The notes: a model not told the origin generated them from the sequence alone. 64,000 nucleotides of DNA from Dyadobacter sp. (GCF_017744695.1 NZ_JAGIAS010000004.1:331303-395302); one strand, 5' to 3'. Positions 43,856-52,468 are shown, counted from the stretch's first letter. Translations and numbers: made by a program.

Positions 43856-44038
43856 TTAATCTTTTGCACCGTCCCTATCGCTTCCCTTTGATTTTGAGCG
43901 CCTTTGTTTTTTCAATGCCTCACTTAGTAAAAACTCGATCTGCCCGTTCAAACTGCGGAAATCCTGCTGTGCCCAGGTTTCGAGTTCCCTAAGCATATCA
44001 GGATTGATCCGCAAAACAAATGCTTTTTTCTCCGCCAT
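43856..44038 (-). CDS. Arc-like ribbon-helix-helix DNA-binding protein
   Basis: 60 residues. The pattern AFVLRINPDMLRELETWAQQ then SLNGQIEFLLSEALKKQ is a ribbon-helix-helix: one beta strand (KAFVLRI) and two helices, with the short N-x-Q-I-E-F-L-L second helix of Arc/MetJ repressors. A basic/acidic tail follows (RRSKSKGSDRDG). Its ATG follows the SPFH stop codon by one base (TGATATG on minus), so translation is coupled. Likely autorepressor at the symmetric site 44914-44949; it could also be an orphan antitoxin-like protein. Confidence 0.78.
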   Translation of the reverse strand: MAEKKAFVLRINPDMLRELETWAQQDFRSLNGQIEFLLSEALKKQRRSKSKGSDRDGAKD

Positions 44039-44039
44039 A

Positions 44040-44903
44040 TCATGGATACAAAGTACCGGCGTTCAGAATGGGGGTCGCCGCTTTCTCGCCGCACAAAACT
44101 ACCAACAAATTGCTCACCATCGCGGCCTTGCGCTCTTCATCGAGCTCCACGATCCGCTTATCCGACAGCATGGCCAATGCCATATCCACCATGCCCACGG
44201 CTCCGTTCACGATCTGACGACGTGCAGCTACCACGGCCGACGCCTGCTGGCGTTGCAGCATCGCACCCGCAATCTCAGGCGCATACGCGAGGTGACTGAT
44301 CCGCGCTTCGAGGACATCGATCCCTGCCCGGCTTAGACGCTCGGTGAGCTCGGCTTCGAGCATTTCGTTGATCTTTCCGCTGCCGTCGCGCAAGGTCACT
44401 TCCTGCGTGCTCGCTTCTTCATCCTCCATCGAGTCGTAAGCATAAATACCTGCCAAATGCCGCACCGCCGCTTCCGACTGGATCTCCACATATTTTACAT
44501 AATCATCTACTTCAAAAGAAGCCTTGGCCGTATCGCCCACGCGCCACACGACAACCGCAGCGATCTCAATGGGGTTACCGAGTTTATCATTTACTTTTAG
44601 TTTCTGACCATTCAGGTTACGGGCACGAAGGCTGATCTTTTTCCTGCGGAACAGCGGGTTTACCCAGCGCAGGCCATTCTGCTTCATCGTCCCCATATAA
44701 TCCCCAAAAAAAGTGGTTACCACCGCCTCATTAGGATTAATGACCGTGAGGCCGATCAGAATGATAAATCCGATGATGGCAATGATGATCCCCGTAACCG
44801 GACTACCCGTTGTGACCACATACACAAAGCCGCCGAACAGCAGCAGCAGGCCTATCGCAAACAGCAGATAGCCAGAGATAGAACGTAATTCCTTTTCGAT
44901 CAT
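44040..44903 (-). CDS. SPFH (stomatin/prohibitin) domain membrane protein
   Basis: 287 residues. Two adjacent hydrophobic stretches at the N-terminus (GYLLFAIGLLLLFGGFVYVV and GIIIAIIGFIILIGLTVI) act as anchor, then an SPFH domain (about 60-230: NPNEAVVTTFFGDYMGTMKQ, RKKISLRARNLNGQKLKVND, VVWRVGDTAKASFEVDDYVK). The C-terminus has a helical segment (AGAMLQRQQASAVVAARRQIV) of the type seen in slipins. It probably forms oligomeric membrane rings or microdomains. The downstream RHH gene starts one base after its stop codon. Confidence 0.87.
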   Translation of the reverse strand: MIEKELRSISGYLLFAIGLLLLFGGFVYVVTTGSPVTGIIIAIIGFIILIGLTVINPNEAVVTTFFGDYMGTMKQNGLRWVNPLFRRKKISLRARNLNGQKLKVNDKLGNPIEIAAVVVWRVGDTAKASFEVDDYVKYVEIQSEAAVRHLAGIYAYDSMEDEEASTQEVTLRDGSGKINEMLEAELTERLSRAGIDVLEARISHLAYAPEIAGAMLQRQQASAVVAARRQIVNGAVGMVDMALAMLSDKRIVELDEERKAAMVSNLLVVLCGEKAATPILNAGTLYP

Positions 44904-44913
44904 AGTTTGCTTG

Positions 44914-44949
44914 GTTTGATATTAAATTGATATCACAATATTATCAAAC
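44914..44949. promoter_or_regulatory. symmetric operator-like site before the SPFH-RHH operon
   Basis: GTTTGATA (44914-44921) mirrors TATCAAAC (44942-44949). Between them TGATATCA (44928-44935) is centred on the same axis (44931.5). TTGATA half sites start at 44916 and 44927, their mirror TATCAc/TATCAA at 44931 and 44942: each step is 11 bases. It ends 11 bases before the SPFH ATG. Confidence 0.6.
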
Positions 44950-44978
44950 TCTGGCCAACTTCCTAACGCATTTGGGAC

Positions 44979-45012
44979 AAAAAAATCCCGGAGCCTGTGA
45001 TTGGCGCCGGGA
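44979..45012 (-). terminator. intrinsic terminator of the TonB-like gene
   Basis: Minus: TCCCGG.GCC / GGC.CCGGGA stem (45012-44986, one internal mismatch), then TTTTTTT (44985-44979). Confidence 0.82.
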
Positions 45013-45040
45013 AAGGATAAATGGCTAAACGTCTGCTGCT

Positions 45041-46507
45041 TTATCTGTATATTGTCACGTGGCTGCTTTCCAACTGAAAATTGATAGGCACATTGTATTT
45101 AACCCGTACCTTTTGTCCTCGCATTTCGCCCGGGTTCCATTTTCCGTTCATCAGCTTTGCAACGCGGAGCGCTTCCTCGTCCAAACCGTAACCAACCCTG
45201 TTCTCTACTTTATATTCACACATTGAACCGTCTTCGCAAACCACAAATGAGAGCATTACCCGGCCGGCAACGCCTCTCCGTGCCGCATCAATCGGGTATT
45301 TGATGTTCATTCCCAAAAACTTATAAAACTCTTTGATCCCGCCTTGGAATTCGGGCTGAATTTGTGGTTTTTCATAGGTCATCTTCGTCCCATTCACCCA
45401 CGAAACGCCGGATTTAAATTGACCCAAATCATAAATCTCCTCATAATATTGCGTGCTGTCGGCTAGCTTTCCGACCCATTTCCCGTCCTTAATTCCCTCG
45501 GTAACCTTACCCTGTTCGAACAGCCACTTACCATTCGGCGTTTCGCCGGCAGCCATCCAATAGCCTTCTCCGCTTTTCGTATATTGCACCCCATCCGGCC
45601 CCCAGGCATTCATCAGAAGAGGCTCTTCTTTCACGCCCATTTTGTTTACGGGAAAATCCCTGTGAGCCCTGATTTGACCATTTGCATCCCAATAAACATC
45701 CGTCACAAGCGAATCCGAGAGAAGTTGCTGACGCCTGACCATTCCCGTAAGGTCATAATCTTTAATGAGCGAAGCTTTCCCATCAATGCCATACTCGGTA
45801 TAGGACAGCATTTGACCTTCGGAGGTAAATGTGACCTCGGTAGCGTGGCTGGCTTCATTGTAATCCCGCGCCGAAATGCGGTAAGCGGCTATGGAATCCT
45901 TGTCCGGATTCACGAAGCTTGATTTGTAGCGCACGGGCGTCTTTGCAAATTTCGCTTCGCCGAGCTTCTTCCATTTTTTGCCCTTTTCTTCGTATCCTAC
46001 ATTTCCAGCTACAAATCCTCGCTCGTCTACCGGCATTGTGCGGCGGTATTTAGCGCGCGCAGAATCTATCGGGGCAAAATTTTCATTGAAATAATCGACG
46101 AAAGCATGTTTTGTCTCATCGTAGGTAGGCTTGGTATCCGCTTTGAAAGTCACAGGGAAGAACACTGTTTGCCGGACCCTTTGCCCGCCCAGCATGGCCG
46201 GCTTCCAGGCCTTGTACATTCCGAGCACTCGTACAGCGGCCGCATTGCATAAAGTATCGATACCGCGCGTGACCTCAATATTGCTCATGCTGCCATCAGG
46301 CTGCACTACGCCTTTGAGATAAACCCGACCATTAACGCCTTTCACCGAGTTTTGAAAAGGGATTTCCAGGTTAGAAGTGATAAACTGGTTCAGTACCGTC
46401 AATCCGCCGGCCGGCTCGGCTTGTTTTTCTACTTCGTGGGGCAAATACACTTGCTGAGCGAATGCCTGAGCACCGGAAAACAACAATAGAGTGAGTAGTT
46501 TTTTCAT
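45041..46507 (-). CDS. TonB-like energy-transducer protein with two TonB C-terminal domains
   Basis: 488 residues with a signal peptide (KLLTLLLFSGAQAFAQQ). A first TonB-C type domain lies about 40-130 (QNSVKGVNGRVYLKGVVQPD, then CNAAAVRVLGMYKAWKPAMLGG) and a second at 395-485 (INIKYPIDAARRGVAGRVML, LDEEALRVAKLMNGKWNPGE). Between them are repeated YxxYGIDGK/YWDANGQ strands, resembling MORN-like or YwqK repeats. There is no N-terminal transmembrane anchor after the signal, so it is not a classical TonB that couples to ExbB/D; it may be a periplasmic adaptor. Own terminator. Confidence 0.78.
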   Translation of the reverse strand: MKKLLTLLLFSGAQAFAQQVYLPHEVEKQAEPAGGLTVLNQFITSNLEIPFQNSVKGVNGRVYLKGVVQPDGSMSNIEVTRGIDTLCNAAAVRVLGMYKAWKPAMLGGQRVRQTVFFPVTFKADTKPTYDETKHAFVDYFNENFAPIDSARAKYRRTMPVDERGFVAGNVGYEEKGKKWKKLGEAKFAKTPVRYKSSFVNPDKDSIAAYRISARDYNEASHATEVTFTSEGQMLSYTEYGIDGKASLIKDYDLTGMVRRQQLLSDSLVTDVYWDANGQIRAHRDFPVNKMGVKEEPLLMNAWGPDGVQYTKSGEGYWMAAGETPNGKWLFEQGKVTEGIKDGKWVGKLADSTQYYEEIYDLGQFKSGVSWVNGTKMTYEKPQIQPEFQGGIKEFYKFLGMNIKYPIDAARRGVAGRVMLSFVVCEDGSMCEYKVENRVGYGLDEEALRVAKLMNGKWNPGEMRGQKVRVKYNVPINFQLESSHVTIYR

Positions 46508-46680
46508 TAGGGTTGATGAGTTATGTGAGTGGTAAAAATGCTGTTTTTCTTTTAAAGAAACTTATAGTTACTCTGGAAATCTTTCAAAAACGATTTGTAG
46601 AAGTAGTTTTCAGCACAAACTTAACCTACTGATAACCTGCGAATAATATCCAGTTAATATAAAATGAGAAAATTTGTATC

Positions 46681-47547
46681 ATGGGAGATACAACTCACTT
46701 TCGGACTATCATTATTTCTGACGTTCACCTCGGAGCAGGAGGGTCGAAGGCAGAAGAGGTCACCAATTTCCTGAAAAGCTATACATGCAAAAAGCTTATC
46801 CTGAATGGCGACATTATCGACGCGTGGCAACTGAAAAAGTATGGTGTGTGGAAACGCAAGCATACGCTGTTTTTCAAACGCGTGCTGAAAATGATAGAGG
46901 ACAACAAAACGAAAGTGATCTACATCCGGGGTAACCACGACGATTTCCTCGACCAGATCATCCCGCTACGCCTCGGCAAGCATTTCCAAATCCGCAAAGA
47001 TTACGTGTTAACGTCCGGCACGCAGCGATTCTACGTCACGCACGGCGACGTTTTCGACTCCATTACCACCCATTTGAAATGGCTGGCTTACCTCGGAGAT
47101 ATCGGTTACACATTCCTGCTATGGGTTAATAAATTTTACAATAAATATCGCGCATGGCGCGGTCTCTCCTATTACTCTTTATCGCAACGTGTGAAGCAGT
47201 CGGTGAAAATGGCTGTGAATTACATGACCGACTTTGAAGAGAAATTGACCGAGCTCGCCCGCTCGCGTAACTGCGATGGCGTGATCTGCGGGCATATTCA
47301 CCACCCGGCGATCCGCGAGATCGATGGTATCAAATACATGAATTCCGGCGACTGGGTAGAGACCCTGAGTGCGCTGGTGGAAGATTTCGACGGCAACTGG
47401 AGCCTGCTCTACTATGATCAGCAGCAGATCGTCGAAAAACCTGTAAAAAAAACGAGTACCAAAAAAGTCGTTGAGAACTTCCCCGGCATGGAAAAGCAGG
47501 TGGCGTTCACCGGTTTTCTGACGGGGCGGAATCAGCGCTATCTATAA
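46681..47547 (+). CDS. UDP-2,3-diacylglucosamine pyrophosphatase LpxH-like metallophosphoesterase
   Basis: 288 residues. Binuclear metal motifs are complete: DVHLGAGG (D-x-H), LNGDIIDAW (GDxxD), IRGNHDDF (GNHD), VTHGDVFD and CGHIHHPA (GHxH). The overall layout with an insertion between GNHD and the last motifs matches the LpxH/LpxH2 group that hydrolyses UDP-2,3-diacylglucosamine in lipid A synthesis. The next gene, a glycosyltransferase, begins 2 bases after the stop, so the two are cotranscribed. LpxH2 in other genomes is likewise linked to lipid genes, but the glycosyltransferase link is unusual to me. Confidence 0.82.
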   Translation: MGDTTHFRTIIISDVHLGAGGSKAEEVTNFLKSYTCKKLILNGDIIDAWQLKKYGVWKRKHTLFFKRVLKMIEDNKTKVIYIRGNHDDFLDQIIPLRLGKHFQIRKDYVLTSGTQRFYVTHGDVFDSITTHLKWLAYLGDIGYTFLLWVNKFYNKYRAWRGLSYYSLSQRVKQSVKMAVNYMTDFEEKLTELARSRNCDGVICGHIHHPAIREIDGIKYMNSGDWVETLSALVEDFDGNWSLLYYDQQQIVEKPVKKTSTKKVVENFPGMEKQVAFTGFLTGRNQRYL

Positions 47548-47549
47548 TC

Positions 47550-48671
47550 ATGAGAATCCTTTTTCTGGTTCAGGGAGAGGGCCGGGGGCATTTGACGCAA
47601 GCCATTTCGCTCGGCCAGATCCTGCGTGGTGCAGGACATAAGGTAGTGGGTGCGATGGTGGGAACGTCTCCGGGCCGGAATATTCCATCATTTTTCCAGG
47701 AGCAGATCTTCGCCCCGGTGCATCATTTCGCTGCACCCAATATCATTTACAAAGCGCACGGTGGCGGCATGAACGTGGGCAAGACGATCGCCACACACCT
47801 CGCGCATTTACCCAAATATCTCAAAAGCTTACATCGTATCCACGAAACGGTCCGGCAGATCAACCCCGACCTGATTGTGAGCTTTTACGATACCTACGGC
47901 GGGTTGTACAATATGATTTATCGCTCGGGCATACCGATGGTTTGCATCGCGCACCAATACCTTTTACTTCACCCCAAATTTATTTTTCCTGAAAACAGCC
48001 GGATCAACCAGTTTCTGATCAACCTCAACTCCAAATCGACCTCCTGGCTTTCGGCTAACCGACTTGCATTGTCGTTCCGGGAAATGCCCTCGGCGCCTGA
48101 TTTGAAAATCACGGTGGTACCGCCGCTGCTCCGCAAGGAAGTTACCCGGCTCACTCCCCAAAATGGCTCTTTCATACTCGTTTACATGACCCACCACAGC
48201 CTGAGCGCTCAGGTCATCGACTGGCACCGAAAACACCCGGAGGTGCAGCTACATTGCTTCTGGGATAATGCGGACGCCTCGGAAGAGTTTGTTTTTGACA
48301 GTACACTTACGTTCCATCAGATCAACAGCGAAAAATACCTTCGTATGCTCGCTACCTGTCGCGCATTGGTGACGACAGCTGGTTTCGAATCCGTTTGTGA
48401 GGCCATGTATCTTGGGAAACCCGTCATGATGGTACCGGTGCCGAACCATTTTGAGCAGGAATGCAATGCAATCGACGGGGTAATATCCGGTGCGGGGGTA
48501 ATGTCCAAATCGTTTGACCTGTCGGTGATTTTTGATTATCTGCCGAAGCACATCGACCAGTCGGAGAAATTCAGGGATTGGTATAACCGCGGACAACAGC
48601 TGTTTGTACGGGAAATCGCGGAATTTGAGAAATCAATCAATATCAGGCGGAAAATACAATCGGAACTTTGA
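47550..48671 (+). CDS. glycosyltransferase, GT-B fold, UDP-glucuronosyltransferase/MurG-like
   Basis: 373 residues. It opens ILFLVQGEGRGHLTQAISLG (GEGRGH loop of GT-B enzymes that bind the acceptor). In the C-terminal half, ATCRALVTTAGFESVCEAMYLGKPVMMVPVP is the nucleotide-diphosphate-sugar binding block (GxxSxxEAxxxGxPxxxxP). This is the MJ1255/VC2487 type family as I know it. Acceptor unknown; its partner is the LpxH-like phosphatase 2 bases upstream, so a lipid or lipid-A related glycan is a fair guess. The gene after it is convergent with a 21-base gap. Confidence 0.83.
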   Translation: MRILFLVQGEGRGHLTQAISLGQILRGAGHKVVGAMVGTSPGRNIPSFFQEQIFAPVHHFAAPNIIYKAHGGGMNVGKTIATHLAHLPKYLKSLHRIHETVRQINPDLIVSFYDTYGGLYNMIYRSGIPMVCIAHQYLLLHPKFIFPENSRINQFLINLNSKSTSWLSANRLALSFREMPSAPDLKITVVPPLLRKEVTRLTPQNGSFILVYMTHHSLSAQVIDWHRKHPEVQLHCFWDNADASEEFVFDSTLTFHQINSEKYLRMLATCRALVTTAGFESVCEAMYLGKPVMMVPVPNHFEQECNAIDGVISGAGVMSKSFDLSVIFDYLPKHIDQSEKFRDWYNRGQQLFVREIAEFEKSINIRRKIQSEL

Positions 48672-48692
48672 TATTCTCCGCCCGAATACCTC

Positions 48693-49166
48693 TCATTTAT
48701 CCTTTTTGAACACAAGCTGTTCCGGGTTTTGATCAAATTTGAGGATCAGTTTATCGGACTGCACGTGATAGCTTCCTTTGGCCCCCGTCGAGTCCGACGG
48801 CAGCCATGCTTTTCGGCTCCATTCAGGCTCACCAACTTTACTTCCACCAAAGCTGGTAATTTTGACAGTACAATTCGCGCCAAGCGTATAAGCGCCGGTA
48901 ACCGTATTCACAAACGTATGGCCTGAAATCGTCCCACTTTTCTGATCGTCCGAAAAGGTGAAAACTACACTTTTTCCACTGATTCCAGGGTCTTTGTCTA
49001 TTGCACCAGTGGCAGTGTTCTGAAAATAGTCCAGCCGCCAGGTCCCGGCCAACGACGCGATTTCCGAACACGGAGGCATCGCGCAACAATCCTTGTTATT
49101 TCCGCACTCAAATGCCGTCAGGGCAAGAAAAACGAGGCAGATAAGCAAATACACAATTCTTTTCAT
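48693..49166 (-). CDS. small META/lipocalin-like lipoprotein
   Basis: 157 residues with lipoprotein signal (IVYLLICLVFLALTAFEC, Cys about 21). The mature part is rich in Cys at the start (CGNNKDCCAMPPCSE) and then LAGTWRLDYFQN, VVFTFSDDQKSGTISGHTFVN, GAYTLGANCTVKITSFGG, as in META or lipocalin-like beta domains (a TWRLxxF opening and a GNTVxG-like strand). Identification is tentative. It is last in a run of three envelope genes: LVIVD lipoprotein, barrel, this one, all read leftward with short gaps. Confidence 0.6.
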   Translation of the reverse strand: MKRIVYLLICLVFLALTAFECGNNKDCCAMPPCSEIASLAGTWRLDYFQNTATGAIDKDPGISGKSVVFTFSDDQKSGTISGHTFVNTVTGAYTLGANCTVKITSFGGSKVGEPEWSRKAWLPSDSTGAKGSYHVQSDKLILKFDQNPEQLVFKKDK

Positions 49167-49176
49167 GGCATATAAT

Positions 49177-49755
49177 TTAAAAACTGATCCCTAACCGCAA
49201 GGCGAGCCTGTTGTAGACCCTGTCCTCAAACCTCTCCTTTTGATCCCACAACGGCACTTTTGTAACATGCGCCTCCTGACGTTTGTAGGTCAATGCCAGC
49301 GTAAATGCAGCAGATCCCGGCTTTCCCGCCTTAATGCCCAAGCCCGGATTGACCATCAGGCCACCCTTCGTATCGAAGCCCTCGGAATCATCGTGAAACC
49401 AGGCAAAGGCGTAACCGGCATCAACCGTGCCAAAAAGCTGCACATTTTTCCTCCCGACCAAATCATAGCGCACGCCTCCCGCGACAAGGTTCAGTAATGC
49501 CGCCTTGTACCAGTCCATTCCAAGGGTTACACCGGCAGATAGCCGGCGATTCAATTGCACGCCGTTAAATGTCTGGATCGTGAGGCTCGTCTTGCTATCG
49601 ACCTGTTCCTGGTTTCCTGTATAAGGATTGCTATATTTAACCCTGCCGAACAGTCCGCCAAATTCGGTATGGTTCACGAACCTGGGACTGTTTGCCGTTT
49701 GCGCATTAGCCGCCGTAGCAGCAAGCAGCAACCATAAATACGCGATCTTTTTCAT
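49177..49755 (-). CDS. outer-membrane beta-barrel protein
   Basis: 192 residues from ATG 49755, which opens a signal peptide (KIAYLWLLLAATAANAQ); the earlier frame to 49836 overlaps the LVIVD gene. Amphipathic strands (EFGGLFGRVKYSNPYTG, SLTIQTFNGVQLNRRLSAGVTLGMDWY, LFGTVDAGYAFAWF) and a final RLALRLGISF with terminal Phe fit a small 8-stranded barrel. Its ATG follows the LVIVD stop by one base (TGATATG on minus), as in the SPFH/RHH pair, indicating coupled translation. Confidence 0.75.
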   Translation of the reverse strand: MKKIAYLWLLLAATAANAQTANSPRFVNHTEFGGLFGRVKYSNPYTGNQEQVDSKTSLTIQTFNGVQLNRRLSAGVTLGMDWYKAALLNLVAGGVRYDLVGRKNVQLFGTVDAGYAFAWFHDDSEGFDTKGGLMVNPGLGIKAGKPGSAAFTLALTYKRQEAHVTKVPLWDQKERFEDRVYNRLALRLGISF

Positions 49756-49756
49756 A

Positions 49757-51055
49757 TCAAATCGCTTTTCCAACCGGAATTTTACCCAGTAACCGCAAAT
49801 CTTTCGGATTAGAAGAATCATATTGATAAAAACCATCCTCGCCGATCAGCAGCAAAGTTTTACCGAGGGAGATCACGTCATATGCGTGCATATCCTTGAA
49901 GTGCGCCAGCAGGTTTTTATCCACTGAGAAGCGCTCGCTTACATCGAATACTTTCAGGCCATGTTCGCCTTCACAGAGGAAAAGCGTCGGGAAATCCACA
50001 CTAAGGCCGTGCGGGTTTTCCATTTGGTAACTTTTGATTAACTGCGGCGCGGAAGGATTGCTCACATCCACGAGATCGAGCTGGTTCTGGGCTCCCCCGC
50101 ACGCGGTACCCGTACGCAATGTCACATACGCCACGCCCTCGTGCACCACTACAGGATCACACGCGCGGCCGTGCCGGAACATCGAAAGCTGCTTCGGCTC
50201 CGCAGGATCAATATTGTCGTAGATAAACATGCCCGACGAAGAACCGATGAACAGTTTGTTGTCGTAAGGAAAAATAGTTTCGATGCCCCATCCGAGATCT
50301 ATTGTTTTAAAGTCAACCGGTTGTGAGGGCTTGTCGATCTTAAACAAATGCATTCGGCTCTGGCCGACGGCATAGAGAAAATTGCGGTCGAGTGCGAAAC
50401 GGGCCATAGAGCCGCCCTGTCCGCTGGTGCTACCCGAAGACTGCGGCGAAGCCGACGACGCGCTACTGAGAAATGCCCTATCCGCAAACAACCAGCCGCC
50501 CCACCATGATGTGGGCGAAATATTGTCTTCGCAGTTCACGGCCACGGTTTCTTCTACCCATTCGACATTCTGATCGGAAATCGCGCCTATCGTTTCATTG
50601 AGTGCCCAGCTGCCTCCGTCGAAAGTACCTGTTTGAAAAACATTTTTAACACGGCCCACTTCTTTGGGCGCAGTAGGGTCGGTAATGTCGATCGAAACGA
50701 GGTCGGAATAGCTATCGGCATAAAGAATGTTATCGCGTACGGCGATATCGCCATTACCGGGGATATTGATAAATGTTATAAATTTGGGGCTGGCAGGATT
50801 CCCATTGTCAATGATATGAATCCCCTTTTTGATTTCATTGACATACAAATACTTCCCTTTCACATACATCTTTCCAGGTTGCTCCAAAGTACGTGGCGCT
50901 TCCGCCTTTACTTGTGTCCTGAGCTCCATCAGGGAATACGTAACGTTACTGAAACGGCGTACAACGCGCGTTTCCTTACATTGATCATTACACGACCAGC
51001 AGAGCCATGCTACGATACATAACAGTAAAAGTTTAGGTTTCATACGGTTAGGCAT
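49757..51055 (-). CDS. LVIVD-repeat lipoprotein (beta-propeller type)
   Basis: 432 residues (ATG 51055, or 51043 as alternative) with lipoprotein signal LLLLCIVAWLCWSCNDQ. Repeats of about 40 residues with the LVIVD-like pattern, e.g. YLYVNEIKKGIHIIDNGNPAS, ILYADSYSDLVSIDITDPTAPKEVG, LFIGSSSGMFIYDNIDPAEPKQL, and LDLVDVSNPSAPQLIKSY, make a propeller. A Ser/Gly-rich loop (SSASSASPQSSGSTSGQGG) lies near 200. Likely surface or periplasmic; function unknown. First gene of a three-gene operon; the promoter region before 51055 shows nothing clear. Confidence 0.8.
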   Translation of the reverse strand: MPNRMKPKLLLLCIVAWLCWSCNDQCKETRVVRRFSNVTYSLMELRTQVKAEAPRTLEQPGKMYVKGKYLYVNEIKKGIHIIDNGNPASPKFITFINIPGNGDIAVRDNILYADSYSDLVSIDITDPTAPKEVGRVKNVFQTGTFDGGSWALNETIGAISDQNVEWVEETVAVNCEDNISPTSWWGGWLFADRAFLSSASSASPQSSGSTSGQGGSMARFALDRNFLYAVGQSRMHLFKIDKPSQPVDFKTIDLGWGIETIFPYDNKLFIGSSSGMFIYDNIDPAEPKQLSMFRHGRACDPVVVHEGVAYVTLRTGTACGGAQNQLDLVDVSNPSAPQLIKSYQMENPHGLSVDFPTLFLCEGEHGLKVFDVSERFSVDKNLLAHFKDMHAYDVISLGKTLLLIGEDGFYQYDSSNPKDLRLLGKIPVGKAI

Positions 51056-51138
51056 TAGAGGCTAGTAAAAGTGATGTTTCAACTTGGGTAAGTGCAGGAC
51101 ACTATTTTTTTGTAATTAGTTGGAACACAAAACAAAAT

Positions 51139-51163
51139 CGTCCGAAAGCAAGGCCTTCGGACG
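51139..51163 (-). terminator. second terminator-like hairpin after the serpin gene
   Basis: CGTCCGAA (51139-51146) and TTCGGACG (51156-51163); on minus the stem is followed by ATTTTGTTTT. Works for transcripts from the right (serpin gene). Confidence 0.65.
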
Positions 51164-51176
51164 ATAACGCACCCCG

Positions 51177-51202
51177 AAAATACCGGCGAACCGGTATTTT
51201 TT
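51177..51202 (-). terminator. first terminator-like hairpin after the serpin gene
   Basis: AAAATACCGG (51177-51186), tetraloop CGAA, CCGGTATTTT (51191-51200). T tracts on both strands, so it can act either way; only the serpin gene ends into it. Confidence 0.75.
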
Positions 51203-51235
51203 ATCTTTGATATTTTTAAATGCTTTTCAACCTAC

Positions 51236-52468
51236 TTATTTCGATTCCGGATTATTGATCCTTCCTGCGAAAAGAATAGTATTGGAAGTGCTTTCACTGA
51301 TCACCAGACCAAAAGGTCTATCACAGATAAAGCGTGGCGGCTCTGGTTCAGCCGAGGTAACTCCTACACCGATCGACGTGACCGCTGCTGCCTCGGTTCC
51401 CTTTTCATCGATGCCCAGGTATGCATCTTGCTTCACAAAATCAACATACAGCTTTGCTGTTTTGTTGATTTTACCCAGTTGAGCACTGTCATCAAATGCG
51501 CGTTTAATACCCATTCCCTTCAATGTCTCCTTCAATTGCGCCGAGTATTTGAGCGTGAACTTTGGCAGGCCTATTGTGATGCCGCGCTCTGTCATTTTTC
51601 CCGCATTCAATTGCGCCCACTCATCCGAGGTAATTCCTTTCAGCACTTCATCAATTGTATTCTGGCCTCTCGGAATTAGCACCGTCATATTGAACTGGCC
51701 GTTGGCGTAAGGAAGACGAACTGCGTCGTAATTGCTTCCCGATCCAACTTTGAAGTCGGATTCGGCAAACATCATTTTTACGTTTTTGCTCTGTCCGTTT
51801 TCAAGCCTGAATGGTGTGTCCCGCGTGTTACCCGCATCAAACTTCGTTTGCCAGTCTCCCTTGAAGTACAATGCATTCAGAAGAAACATGACATGCTGCT
51901 GCTGGATCTTATCGAGGACCTTTGGTATTTTTCCGTTTGTCTTATCGCTTGCCCATTTGTTAATTCGGTCCTTTGCGGCATCGTCAAATGGCAAGCCTGT
52001 CACTTCCGATTCGAATGAATTTTTCAAAACAGATTGAAAATCATTTTCAACCGAAAAATCGTTTCGATACCAAACCGAATTTGCTAATCCTAAACTCACT
52101 TTTGAATCGGCAACCGGCAAATCGTTAATCAATGTCTTATATGCCGCATTCAAATCAGCCAATGCAACTGCATCCATTTTCAATGCTTTTTGGATTTCGC
52201 CGGCGGTTTCTTTTTCCGCCCCGTTCAAAAGCATTCCCAAAGCCATATGCAAGCTGAGTGGTGATACAAAGAAATTTTCCTCCGCAGGTTGCGTTTTTTG
52301 TAATGCGTGAATGAATTCAAATGCAAAAGTGGTGGTCCCGCTCGAAACCGAGGCCGGTATTTCCACCGGATTCACCTCGTTATCGGGACTAACTTTGTCA
52401 TTTGTGCAACCAAACAGCATCGCTGCTGCCAGCATCGGAATGGTGATAGATTTCTTTGAAATTTTCAT
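51236..52468 (-). CDS. serpin-family protease inhibitor, lipoprotein
   Basis: 410 residues from ATG 52468 with lipoprotein signal (ITIPMLAAAMLFGCTND). The serpin fold is clear: FFVSPLSLHMALGMLLNGA near 70-90, LANSVWYRNDFSV, MFLLNALYFKGDWQTKFD, then LPKFTLKYSAQLKETLKGMG and near the end RPFGLVISESTSNTILFAGRI. The reactive loop begins GIDEKGTEAAAVTS: the hinge P15 Gly, P14 Thr, then small Ala residues, is the inhibitory type, so it should trap a serine or cysteine protease. P1-P1' is predicted near Thr-Ser (GVGVTSAE), which would suit an elastase-like enzyme, but the register is uncertain. Terminators at 51139-51202. Confidence 0.88.
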   Translation of the reverse strand: MKISKKSITIPMLAAAMLFGCTNDKVSPDNEVNPVEIPASVSSGTTTFAFEFIHALQKTQPAEENFFVSPLSLHMALGMLLNGAEKETAGEIQKALKMDAVALADLNAAYKTLINDLPVADSKVSLGLANSVWYRNDFSVENDFQSVLKNSFESEVTGLPFDDAAKDRINKWASDKTNGKIPKVLDKIQQQHVMFLLNALYFKGDWQTKFDAGNTRDTPFRLENGQSKNVKMMFAESDFKVGSGSNYDAVRLPYANGQFNMTVLIPRGQNTIDEVLKGITSDEWAQLNAGKMTERGITIGLPKFTLKYSAQLKETLKGMGIKRAFDDSAQLGKINKTAKLYVDFVKQDAYLGIDEKGTEAAAVTSIGVGVTSAEPEPPRFICDRPFGLVISESTSNTILFAGRINNPESK

